Below the pieces are notes generated by a model. That model was not told where the DNA came from, searched no databases, and was given only the letters and a program-made list of their open reading frames with translations. This document shows, piece by piece, positions 54,285-64,000 of a DNA stretch of 64,000 bases. This stretch comes from Lithodes maja. Its lineage: Eukaryota; Arthropoda; Malacostraca; Decapoda; Lithodidae. Made by a program: the position numbers and the translations under genes. The stretch lies in the NCBI GenBank assembly GCA_037953745.1, contig JBAKBP010006583.1, forward strand, positions 1-64,000, written 5' to 3'. The number at the start of each line of letters is the position of its first letter. Position 1 is the first letter of the stretch.

Positions 54285-57200
54285 AGAAGCTGAAGGAGAC
54301 GGGTATGGAGGAGAAACCGAATAAGATGTGGGAGGGAGAAATTGGGGGACTCTCCAAGCATATCGGCTAAGACAAGGGGGCGATTAAGGGAGGATATGAA
54401 GGGGAATGACTGCCGCCGGGCATTGGAGAAACGAGGACAGTCTATCAGGAGATGCTGGACAGACACTGGAATATGGCAGCAAGGACAGAGCGTGGGGACA
54501 TCACAGGACATCAAAAACCATGCGTGAGCCTGGTGTGGCCGAGCCGAAGACGGGCTAGAGCGGTCTCCCATCGACGATTGCGATGAGAGGAAGACTTCCA
54601 AGGTTTGACAGAACGCAGTTTGACATCAGACACCCTCATGGAGGTCCACTCGTCCTGCCAGCGCTGACGTAGTAATTGAGTAATATGCGGGAAGTAATCA
54701 GATGCAGGAATACGCCGTGGCACGAGTCGGTTAGAGGTAATAGCAGAGCGGGCGAAAAAATAAACTCGCTCATTGCCAGGCACTCCAACATGACTCGGGA
54801 CCCAACAGAAAGACAGGGACTTTAATTTAGTAGCAATGCGGAACAACCATTCTTGAATCTCCAGCACTAAGGGGTTAACAGCGGGAAGAGACTGAATACT
54901 CTGAAGAGCACTAAGGGAGTCACTAAAAATTACAAAGGTATGCAGGTGTGAACAAAAAATAGTACGTAGGGCAAATAAAATAGCAAATAACTCGGCCGTA
55001 AAGACACTAGCACATGATTGGATGTGACGTTGGAAGGTCCGGTCCGGGAACACAACCGCAAACCCTGTACCGGCGGAGGTCTTGGAACCATCAGTGTACA
55101 CTGGAACGGCTGAAGAGTGGCGTAGCAGATGTTCCGTAAACTGAGCATAAAGCAACTGTGGGGTTGAAGAGGCCTTAGAGGGGGGGAGGGCAGCTGTACA
55201 AACGGTAGGGCGAGGGAGTAGCCATGGGGGGAACTCCGACTGTCGGAGGGGTAGCACCGATGGAATGGGAAAAGAGAAGGAGGCCAGTAAAGCAGAGACC
55301 TGACCGGGGAACGAAGTAGCAGACACTGATGGGGCTAAGCCGCAAGCCGTGGGAGGAAAACCAGCCGAACTGTGTTGCAAAAGGCGAAGATGACATCGAA
55401 GGGTCAGTTTATCCCGCCTGGATGATAGCGGTGGGACACCCGACTCAGCATAAAGGCTAATAACAGGAGTAGAGCGAAAAGCCCCTAGCGACAAGCGCAG
55501 ACCGTGATGGTGAAGGGAGTCTAGGCGCTTAAGGTTTGTACGCGCAGCGGAGGCATATACCTGGCAGCCATAATCGATCTTGGAGAGAATAAGCGTTGTA
55601 TGGAGGCGCAGAAGAGTCGTCCGGTCCGCACCCCAAGACAAGTGGCTAAGGGTTTGTAAGAGTTGAAGCCGTCGGGTGGTGGAGGTCAGTAACGAAGTAA
55701 TGTGCGGGTACCATGTCAACCGAGTATCGAAAATGAGACCCAAGAATGGAGCTGAGGACCTGTAAGGCAGAGGGCGGTTATACAACGTAAGAACAGGATG
55801 CGGGACTGTATGGCGTTTTGTGAAGACGACGGCACAAGATTTCGAGGGCGAAAACCGAAAACCATGGGCCGTAGCCCACTGCGCAGCTGCATCAATGGCC
55901 CGCTGCATGAGATGTTGTAGGGCAGCGATATCCAAACCCACAGCGTAAATAGCGAAGTCGTCCACATACAAAGAAGCACGGACACCAAGAGGGAGGGAAG
56001 AAATAATACCATTAATAGCTAGGATAAAAAGGATGGTACTAAGAACACAACCCTGTGGGACACCGTCGTGTTGGGGGTATGTTCGTGAGAATGTATTCTG
56101 AAGCTTGACTCGGAAAGTACGATCACGGAGAAAGTTCTGCAAGAATACCGCCATGTTGCCAGACACACCAGAACGTAAAAGGGTACGAAGGATGTTGTAT
56201 TTCCAGGCAGTATCATACGCTTTTTCAAGATCGAAGAATACAGCTAAAACCGACTTAGTGTCCGAAAAGGCATCGCGGATAGAAGTCGCCAATCTCAATA
56301 ATGGGTCCAAAGTACTACGGCCCTTGCGAAAGCCATATTGAAAAGGTGACAGGATGCTTCTTGATTCCAGGAGCCACATTAAGCGGGAGTGAACCATGCG
56401 TTCTAATAATTTGCCGACACAACTGACCAGGGCAATGGGACGGTAATCTGCTGGTGCATGGCCCGACTTACCCGGCTTAAGGAATGGGAGAAGGATGGCA
56501 TGTCTCCACCCAGCCGGAAAAAAGCCTGTGGACCACAGACGGTTGTAGATGGACAAGAGAAAGCCAAGCGCAGGTGGAGATAAGTGCTTCAGCATCAAGT
56601 AATGGACACCGTCAGGGCCTTCACATGTATCCTTACAGGCTCCCAGGCTAGACTCAAGCTCAGCCCGGGAGAAGGGGGCATTGAAAAACTGATCAGATGA
56701 TAAGGCGAAGTCAAGTCGCCTAAGTTCAGAACGGCGTTTATGCATCTGGAAGGAGGGCGGGAGATGGGAGCCAGTGCTAACATCACTGAAATGTTGTCCC
56801 AACATATTGGCCACCAGAGACGGATCGCCCACAATGCCAGTGTTGGTATGGAGGACAGGGGCCGGCGTAGGCGCATGTTTCCCTGCAATCTTCCTGACGC
56901 GAGCCCAGACTTGCGGAACAGGTGTATCTGCGTTGATAGTAGAGGCATACGACATCCAGCTAGATTTTTTAGCAGAGCGGATTGTACGACGGAAGACGGC
57001 ATTAGCCTGTTTGAAAAGAGTATACGCATCCCGCTCATATGGAGAGCCTTTTTTCCGACGGAAACTCTTCCACTTGGCTCTTTTATTGCGTAAAGCCGAA
57101 GTGCACTGAGCAGTCCACCACGGTACACACTTAGAAGACATACTCCGAGTGGTGCGTGGAATACAAGTATAGGCAGCATGGAGCACAAACATCAGGAAAC

Positions 57201-57954
57201 TGGTAAGCATGGCATCAGGGTCCGGGAAAGCAGGGGTCGGATTAGACGGAACGGCGAGATCAGCGAAAGATGTCCAGTCGGCACGATCGAAACACCAACG
57301 GGGAGGGCGTGGCACTGGGGAGTAAGACGTAGGGGAGAGGACAATCGGGAAGTGGTCAGTCGCACAGTAATCATTAAAGACCTTCCAAGTAAAATCCAAG
57401 GATAGTGTAGGGGAACACAGAGACAAGTCAATACATGAGAAGGTACGGGTGCCGCTATCAAAATGCGTAGAGGAACCAGTGTTTAAAAGAAATAAATCGT
57501 GTGTACGAATCAGAGCCTCAAGGGAACGACCCCGTGTATTAACGGTAGAGTCACCCCACAGGGAATGCCTGCAATTAAAATCCCCTAAAAGGAGGAAAGG
57601 TGGAGGTAATAGAGAAAGGATCCTGTTTAATTCTGGAACATCGAGCGGGATCGAGGGGGAAAGGTATATGGAAACTACTGTAAGCCAGCGGGAAAGGAAC
57701 ACTCTGGCAAGCGTGCATTTAAGAGAGGTACGGATAGTTAACTGAGACACTGGGACATCAAGATGTACGAGGAGGCAAGTAGCATACTGGGAATGGGGAG
57801 AACTTATATAGGAGTAAAAAGGTATTGGGGAGGGGGCATTAGATAAACGCGATTCTTGTAAACTAATAACAAGTGGGCTAAACCTAGAGATAAGGTAACG
57901 AAGATCAACACGATGTGCTGCAAAACTACGAATGTTCCATTGTAAAATGGACAT
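54281..57954 (-). CDS. I-clade LINE ORF2: endonuclease, reverse transcriptase, RNase H (one frameshift)
   Basis: The open frame runs from 58047, but MSILQWNIRS at 57954 is the likely start since the APE-type endonuclease begins there. Endonuclease marks: LQESRL, LGDFNCRHSLWG, FSCIDLSL, ATDHFPI. RT: YRPIALVSCVGKLLERM, QYGFRKGRSTLDPL, FFDLEKAYDTAW, DGVPQGCVLS, catalytic YVDD. RNase H: VYTDGSKTSAG, TAELFAILFAL, IFSDSLSALQ, WVPSHVGVPGNE. A stop at 54511 is caused by a one-base loss in a T run near 54518; the +1 frame continues with a CCHC-like CPCCHIPVSVQHLLIDC to a stop at 54281. Apart from this the frame is intact over 1,150 codons, so the copy is young. Confidence 0.9.
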
Positions 57955-58152
57955 TATAAAGACAAAAAAGATTAAAAAGAAGACGCGTACAAGAGGGAAG
58001 AAAAGACGTACACTATATACAACATATTTACAAAATACAGGTAACACCGTGGGTGGAAAATATAGCCAAGAGAGGCTAACGATGGGAAATAAGAGCAGGA
58101 ATTGGAGAAGACGTTGAAGGGGAAGACTGGAAACCGGGGGGCATAGGGAGGT

Positions 58153-60495
58153 CTAACAGAGAAAGAGGAGAGGAAGGAGGAGGGCCGGAAGAGGGAGGAA
58201 GGACGGACGGCGGGTGGGAAGAGAAGGAGGGGGTAAGGGCAGGAGAAGGAAGAGGGGGAGGGTCAGGAGGAGGAAGAGGAGGGGGGCCCGGAGGAAGGCC
58301 AGAAGGGGGAGTGGAGGAAGAGGACGGGGCAGGGGAAGGCGGGAGAGGGGAAGGCGGGAGAGGGGTAGGGGGGAGAGAAGAGGGGTAGGATGAACTTCGG
58401 CGTGAACAGTAGAAGGTGGTGGGTGGGAAGAACGGATAAATTCGTCAATCTGAGGTAGGGTTTCGTAGGAGAAATCTAGGGATGCAGGGACGGGAGGAGG
58501 AGGAGACTGGACGGAGAGAGGAGAAAGGGAAACAGAAGGAGAAGGAGGCGACTTCTTCTTTTTCTCGCAGGGACTTGAGCACCGCACATCACGGAGACCA
58601 CCCTTACGTTTAAAAGAGGAAGCGGGCGAGGAAGAACGGAGCACAGGAGCCCGTTTGGTAGAGGAGAAGGGAAGTTTAGAGCGAGTAGGAGATTTGGGGC
58701 GACTAGAAGAGGAAGATGACGGAGAACGGGGGGGAGGCTTGGAACGGTGAGAGCGTGGAGGGAGACTAGAAGAGGAGGAACAAGGAAGAGAGCAAGAGGA
58801 AGGGGCAGAAGTAGGAGAAGGACTGAGAACAGAGAAAGTGTTAGACAAAGGGACAGAAAAGGAAGAGACGGAAGGACGAACGGAGGAGACTGAAGAGGAG
58901 GAAGGAGAAAATCCAGGAGAAGCACCGGTAGAAGGAAGGGAGGCAGATGACGAAACTGGTGCGACCGGGGGGACGGAGGGAGCGGAGGCGGTGGAAGGAA
59001 CCGAGGAACCAGAAAAAGGGGGGGGCGTGGTAGAGGGAGGCAAAGAAGAGGAGGGAGGAGACAGAGTCTTGGAAAATGACTGAGGGGTGAAGCCCAAGCG
59101 ACGAGCCTCTTGGCGGGCTGCGGTGAGCGTAAGGCCGTGTCTCGCTTTGAGGACAGCAACCTCAGACTCGAACAGATGAACGGGGCAAATCTTAGAGTCG
59201 GCCGAATGAGACCCGCGGCAATTAAGGCAGAACTGGGACGTTGACTGACATTCGCCAACGGCATGTCCGGACTGCGCACAGCGCGGGCAGAGTGGGCTCT
59301 CAGCGGCTGTACGGCAGAACTTAGCCGGGTGGCCGAAACGCCAGCAGCTGCGACACTGGAGTGGACGGGGAAGAGACGCAGTCACAGGGAGGCGAGTACC
59401 ACCGACAATAACATAGGCAGGAAGGGAAAGTCCATCAAAAGAGATCTTGGCAATGTTAGCGGGATGGCGGCGAAGGTCGCGAGGAGGGATAGTGTAGCAC
59501 ACCACACTAACCACCTTGTGGTCTTGAGCGACAACGATGTCCTTGACGAGGTCGGCGCAATCCGCGAAAGGACGACCCCCGAGACGGATGGAAGCGGGGA
59601 TCAGGACAGTCCCTGTACAGGAGTTGAGTCGTTGATCTTTTTGAGCCGGGATGGGGGTGCCAGAACAATCGACGAAAGAGGACATAGCAGTAGCCTGAAG
59701 TTCGTTTTGGACGGTAACAAGACGGGAGGCATCATGGCGGGAGTGGAAGGTGACGTCCTTTCCCACCTGTTGAAGGAGACGCAGGTGGAAGAGGAGGTCA
59801 TCACCGGCTAGAGGCGCAGAAGCAGGGATGGAGAAAAACTTAGTAAAGGAAGGAGGTGCAAAGAGAGAGGACATAGGGAGGACCGAGGAGCGAGGACGAG
59901 AAGAGGACGAAACTGGAGAAGAAGAGGAAAGAGAACGAGGGAGGGAGGGCAGAAAAGGGTCGAGGGTGACAAGACTAGAGGGAGAAGAGGAAGAAGAGGA
60001 AGACGCAGAAATAACTACAGGAGAGGAGATGAAATCCTGGGTAGTGGAGGGCGGAGAAAGACGTGACGAAGACGGAAGGGTAGGAGAAGGATTCGGAACG
60101 GTAATGGACGAGAGGGACGAGCGACGACCGAGGGATAGTTCAGCGGGCCGGTCGAGAGCACCCAAAACCATCCCCGACTCACCGTGCTCCCGCGGTGAAC
60201 CGGACTGACAGCCAGACAACAGACCCCCAAGTGGCAGGCTGCATGCCACAAGGGGCTCACTCACCGGAACCCCTAAAGCAGAAGCCATAAACAGGGAAGA
60301 ACAGGGAAAAAAGCATAAGTCGTCACCATAGCAAGAGAAAAGGGGGTAAAGCATGGAAGAAGATACTGCGGTTACCAGGTGCCCCTGGCAACGAAAGGGA
60401 GAAAGACCTCCGCAGGGCCACGAAACCCAGAATGCGGCCAATTGAGATGGGACAGGTCTCGGCTTTGAGCAAGGGACCTTGTACAACCCGGGCAT
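58153..60495 (-). CDS. I-clade LINE ORF1, gag-like RNA-binding protein with three zinc knuckles
   Basis: A 780-codon open frame. The N-terminal third is Ser/Pro-rich and the nominal first Met may not be the native start. The middle resembles the region before the knuckles in insect I-type gag (CSGTPIPAQKDQRLNSCTG, VVCYTIPPRDLRRHP). Three CCHC knuckles follow: CRSCWRFGHPAKFC, CPRCAQSGHAVGEC and CLNCRGSHSADSKIC. The last ~300 residues are very rich in Ser and Pro with basic clusters. ORF1 proteins of this group bind element RNA into particles; that role is inferred from the family. No premature stop. Confidence 0.85.
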   Translation of the reverse strand: MPGLYKVPCSKPRPVPSQLAAFWVSWPCGGLSPFRCQGHLVTAVSSSMLYPLFSCYGDDLCFFPCSSLFMASALGVPVSEPLVACSLPLGGLLSGCQSGSPREHGESGMVLGALDRPAELSLGRRSSLSSITVPNPSPTLPSSSRLSPPSTTQDFISSPVVISASSSSSSSPSSLVTLDPFLPSLPRSLSSSSPVSSSSRPRSSVLPMSSLFAPPSFTKFFSIPASAPLAGDDLLFHLRLLQQVGKDVTFHSRHDASRLVTVQNELQATAMSSFVDCSGTPIPAQKDQRLNSCTGTVLIPASIRLGGRPFADCADLVKDIVVAQDHKVVSVVCYTIPPRDLRRHPANIAKISFDGLSLPAYVIVGGTRLPVTASLPRPLQCRSCWRFGHPAKFCRTAAESPLCPRCAQSGHAVGECQSTSQFCLNCRGSHSADSKICPVHLFESEVAVLKARHGLTLTAARQEARRLGFTPQSFSKTLSPPSSSLPPSTTPPPFSGSSVPSTASAPSVPPVAPVSSSASLPSTGASPGFSPSSSSVSSVRPSVSSFSVPLSNTFSVLSPSPTSAPSSCSLPCSSSSSLPPRSHRSKPPPRSPSSSSSSRPKSPTRSKLPFSSTKRAPVLRSSSPASSFKRKGGLRDVRCSSPCEKKKKSPPSPSVSLSPLSVQSPPPPVPASLDFSYETLPQIDEFIRSSHPPPSTVHAEVHPTPLLSPLPLSRLPLSRLPLPRPLPPLPLLAFLRAPLLFLLLTLPLFLLLPLPPPSLPTRRPSFLPLPALLLPLLFLC

Positions 60496-60863
60496 TTGTC
60501 CTGCAGCTTTGTCCCACGGAGAACGGGGCCGGCGTAGTCACCTGACACACTCACTGGGAAGAGCGAAGAGAGTCAGAAACCCCAAAGCAACCCTATAGTG
60601 CCTATCCTCCAGCAACGAGCCTTGCGAGCCCTGGCCGGCAGCACCTGTCGCCAGGTGGACTCTGCCAACTCAGCAGTGATCAGAGACACCAAGGCAAAGC
60701 CCTAAGGAAACTAGAACCTCCGAAGCAGTTAAAGAGAAAGGAAGGAAGCAAACAGGGAAGTCAACCGGAAGGGAAGGGAGGGACGGGACCACAAAAGTTC
60801 AAGGGTGGGAGACCGGCCTCGGATGGCAGCCCCAGGAGAAAGCGGAAGAGGGAAAAACGAAAA

Positions 60864-62865
60864 CTAGAAAGGAGAAAGAAAAGGACATGACAAAATTAGT
60901 TGGAGGTGATAGGGAGAGCGGCCAAGAACCTTGGCCGCCCCACCTACAAGCCCGGAAGCCCCCAAACGGCGGCAACGAGTCATGTGGCAAGGGGGTTCCC
61001 ATACCATAGGTGGTCTTCCACTACTAGCGGTTCCACTCACCTGACTCCCATATATCTTTCTTGGCATTCTGTCTTCATCCATTCTCTGAACATGACCATA
61101 CCACCTCAAAGTACTTCTCTTTATCCACTCAACCACACCACAATCAATGCCCAAAGCCTGCTCTTCCATTCCAAAGGACTCGTACACTTCCCTATTACTT
61201 GGCCCATCTAGCCTATTCATGCCAGCTGCCATTCTGAAAAAGCTCATCTCCACAGCTCTTAGTTTGAAGAGGTCCTCGTCACTTGCCGTCCATGTCTCGC
61301 TTCCATACGCAAGTGTTGGGAGCAGCACACTGTTTCTCAGTGACTTTTTTACTTCCTGGCTAACCATTCTTCCTTTGAGAATACTATCAAGTTCTCCAAT
61401 CACTTTTCTCCCTTGCATTTTTCTCTCTTTTATCTCACTCTCCATTTTACCATATTTGCATAGTACAGCTCCCAAATACTTGAAACTTTCAACCTCTTCT
61501 AGTACTTCATTTTTCAATTTTATTTTACAACTTTTCTTGTGTTCTTTCTTGATTCTATATTTTTCCTTAAAATCTATAGTTTCATGCATTCTTCTCTCAA
61601 ACACCATTACCTTACATTTCCCTACATTGACCTTTAACTTTCTCTTTTCACATACCCTGTCAAAGTCGGTGACCACTCTCTGAAGTTCTTCAGCATTTTC
61701 CGCCAACAGGACTGCATCGTCCGCATATAGGCATGTTAAAATCTTCCATGTTCTTCCCTCTGATTCCAGTCTAGCTCCCACACCCATTGATACAGCCCTA
61801 CATTCCCTAATCACTCCATCCATGTATATAATGAACAACCAAGCTGACATGACACATCCCTGTCTTACACCTACATTGACCTCAAAACTTTCACTTAACT
61901 TATCCCCTACCTTCACATTTGCCATTGCATTCCTATAACAAGATTTTACTGCCATTAGCAACTTTCCTCCCACACCATATACTGTTAACACATCCCACAG
62001 GCCCTCCCAGTCAACTTTGTCGTAGGCTTTTTCCAAATCCATGAATGCTGCATAGAGTTTTCTGTTTTTGGCCAGATACTTCTCTACCAACAATCGCATT
62101 GAGGCTATCTGGTCAACGCAGCCCCTGCCCTTTCTGAAACCTCCCTGTTCCTCGCCTATTTTGTCATCCGTTATCTTCTGTAGCCTCTGTGTTACTACTC
62201 TTACGTGTACCTTTCCAGGTATGCTAAGCAAGCTAATTCCCCTATAATTCTTACACTCTTCTTTACTACCCTTCCCTTTGTACAAGGGTACTATCACTGC
62301 TTTCCTCCAGTCCTCTGGTACACTTTCCTTTTCCCATGCTAATTTACATAACCTATGCATTATGTCAACAGCTTCTTCTCCTCCATATCTCAGCATTTCA
62401 CCTGGGATGTTATCTACTCCAGCAGCTTTGCCCATTTTAAGTCTATTGATTGCTTCTTTTACTTCTTCTCTGCTTATCTGGCTTTCAACTACCCTGTTTA
62501 TTCTACCTCTCTCCATTCCTATGGATGAGATCTTTGCCTTCCCCCTACTCTTTACAGCTAAGCTACTAAAATGATCTTTCCATACTTTCACCACACCATC
62601 ACCCTCTACCACTTCCCCATTAATGTCCCTCATCCTACCACCTGAGACACTCTCAGTCTTCTTCCCTCTGGCTTCTTTCACAGCTCTGTAGTATGCTTTC
62701 CTGTCATTCAGAAACTGTTCACTAATCTTTCTCCCATATGCCTCATCTGTCTTCCTTTTAGAGTCTTGTATCGCCCTCTTCACTCTGTTTCAATTTTTTA
62801 TATTCTTCTTTCCTCGCATCTCTAGTTTCTCTAGGTATATTCTTTTGCAGCATACTCTTTCTGAA

Positions 62866-62930
<65 letters not shown>

Positions 62931-63096
62931 CACTATTTCTTCTATCTCTACTAAACCATGCGTTACCTTTCTTCTTCCACATTTTAAAGGTTTTCTTCCC
63001 ACATACTTTCTCAGCTGCTTTAATCATGGAGTCTCTTGTACCTTTCCATACTTCGTCTACAGTATTTCCCAGATCTATCATAACTGTACATATCAT
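60864..63096 (-). mobile_element. RTE-type LINE with RT core, 3'-truncated and frameshifted
   Basis: Frame 62783-~61010 holds the RT: NYRGISLLSIPGKVHVRV, GGFRKGRGCVDQIASMRLL, AFMDLEKAYDKVDW, GVRQGCVMSAWLF and catalytic YADD, then STLRWYGHVQRMDEDRMPRK and GRPPMVWE where RTE similarity stops at the I-clade element. The preceding frame (63096-62758) reads KGTRDSMIKAAEKVCGKK and has a poly-Lys run from a 62-base A tract; a frameshift near 62785 separates the two. No endonuclease domain is present in the window. Confidence 0.85.
62869..62930. repeat. 62-base uninterrupted poly(T)
   Basis: A single homopolymer within the RTE reading region (poly(A) on its sense strand). Confidence 0.95.
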
Positions 63097-63103
63097 AACA
63101 TAA

Positions 63104-64000
63104 ATGTATCATGCTGTACACATACTCAATAAAACTATCCAAAACGCTGACAAGAAACACATTCCAAGAGGTAACAGAAAAAGACACAACCCCAACTTCA
63201 CACCAGAAATTCAAAACCTCATCAGACAACATGACATACTGAAACACTCCCCAGCACCCCACACACAAGACATCACACAACAAATTCAAGCACTCAACAC
63301 CCAAACTAACAACAAAATACAAGAACAACAAAAACTAAATTGGAATAACTTCCTACAAACACTTGATCACAAAACAAACCCCAAAAAACTCTAAACAGCA
63401 TCACACTTTCCAACAGCAACACAACACAATCACATGCTGCAATCACAACAACAGACTCTACTCCTGCATGTAAACAACAAGCAAATACTCTCATCAATCA
63501 CTCCTCACATGTCAGCCACCTAAAACCTCACAAAGACGACCGACGTGTCATCCGATGTAAGAGACAATTCCCCACAGACCCTGACTATACACCCTTCACC
63601 AATCACCAGACAAAGCATATCATCAACAATCTCAAGCACTCGCCCGCCTGTGGCCTAGACAACATAAGCAACATACACCTCAGACACCTGGGACCACAAG
63701 GCATACAAGCACTCACTAACATATCAAACTACAGCTATTCACACAACACAATACCAGACATTTGGAAGCATGGTATCATCATCACATTCCCCAAACCCAA
63801 CAAAGACCCCACGCTACCCTCCTCGCACCGCCCCATCACACTCCTCTGCTCCCCCTCCAAAGTCATGGAACGCCTAGTATTACAACTAATTACACCCGAC
63901 CTACCCCTAGCTCCAACACAACATGGCTTTAGACCACTGCACTCCACAAACACTCTTCTCACAGACCGTACACAAAGAGCTTTCGACGGCATCAACTCAG
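63104..64000 (+). mobile_element. Second LINE (+), 5'-truncated, continues beyond the window
   Basis: Frame 63104-63394 reads KKHIPRGNRKRHNPNFTPEI, the linker before RT. After a frameshift near 63365-63395 the frame from 63367 to the window end is open and reads ANTLINHSSHVSHL, CGLDNISNIHLRHLGPQGI, PDIWKHGIIITFPKPNKDP, HRPITLLCSPSKVMERLV and QHGFRPLHSTNTLL, the first RT motifs. Catalytic motifs would lie beyond 64000. C-rich, A-rich codon use differs from the neighbouring LINEs. Confidence 0.8.

Larger units (their letters stand above)
53912..61000 (-). mobile_element. I-clade LINE, nearly complete, two ORFs
   Basis: Transcribed right to left: 5' region ~61000-60496, ORF1 60495-58153, ORF2 ~57954-54281, 3' UTR resuming at 54049 after a MITE, and a (TAA)n tail at ~53925-53912. 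The presence of RNase H after RT and a gag-like ORF1 with zinc knuckles places it in the I group. The 5' end is estimated from where RTE sequence stops (~61010). No target-site duplication was found. Confidence 0.85.

Noticed and set aside
56595..57188. 197-codon frame overlapping LINE ORF2
   Set aside because: Shadow frame; the real frame carries endonuclease and RT motifs across the same bases.
58476..59279. 267-codon frame overlapping LINE ORF1 in another frame
   Set aside because: Leu/Pro-rich shadow of the Ser/Pro-rich ORF1; it lacks the zinc knuckles and any family motif.
59263..60208. Long + strand frames opposite LINE ORF1
   Set aside because: Antisense shadows of biased codons; no recognisable protein.

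Overview
This 64 kb window is eukaryotic nuclear DNA, most likely from an arthropod and probably a decapod crustacean. The evidence is spliced genes with GT-AG introns, metazoan Atg5 and two-pore-domain K+ channel proteins, long (CT)n/(GA)n tracts, short runs of the arthropod telomere motif TTAGG/CCTAA, and a very dense load of non-LTR retrotransposons and hairpin MITEs. The species assignment is inference; nothing here fixes it. No bacterial-type operons, CRISPR arrays or phage genes are visible.

Two host genes can be read end to end. (1) On the + strand, a two-pore-domain potassium channel has five coding exons (14540-14781, 15564-15752, 23080-23206, 24201-24293, 25140-26373). All phases agree and they give a 623-residue protein with filters GYGN and GFGD and a very long cytoplasmic M2-M3 loop, as in TRESK/TWK-18-type channels. 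The loop holds a PQIVIE sequence that looks like a calcineurin docking site. Introns 1 and 2 contain several decayed duplicates of exons 1 and 2. (2) On the - strand, a complete autophagy gene Atg5 has six coding exons between 43359 and 36379, giving 268 residues with the ATG12-acceptor lysine at K132.

The rest is mobile DNA. 1-14.5 kb: hairpin MITEs, RTE-like and CR1-like LINE remnants, 21-bp and 27-bp tandem arrays and a 1.7-kb G-rich minisatellite. 15.7-23 kb (channel intron 2): nested MITEs, CT tracts, and a ~475-bp repeat in several copies, one holding a LINE with a target-site duplication. 26.4-36.3 kb: MITEs, SINE-like tRNA-derived pieces and an hAT-type insertion. 36.3-43.4 kb: Atg5 with LINE and RTE fragments in its introns. 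43.4-52 kb: RTE fragments, a CpG-rich segment and low-complexity DNA. 51-53.4 kb: a second block of the 475-bp repeat, with a 437-bp element that has perfect 21-bp inverted ends. 53.9-61 kb: a nearly intact I-clade LINE (gag-like ORF1; ORF2 with endonuclease, RT and RNase H) on the - strand. 61-64 kb: an RTE-type LINE (-) adjoining a second LINE (+) that runs off the window.

A unifying theme is TTAA. At least four families of non-autonomous hairpin elements (called H1, B, C and D here) start and end at TTAA. In one case an element-free copy of the target exists elsewhere in the window, so the jump can be inferred directly. No transposase is encoded here, so these must have been moved by a source elsewhere (piggyBac-like is the best guess).
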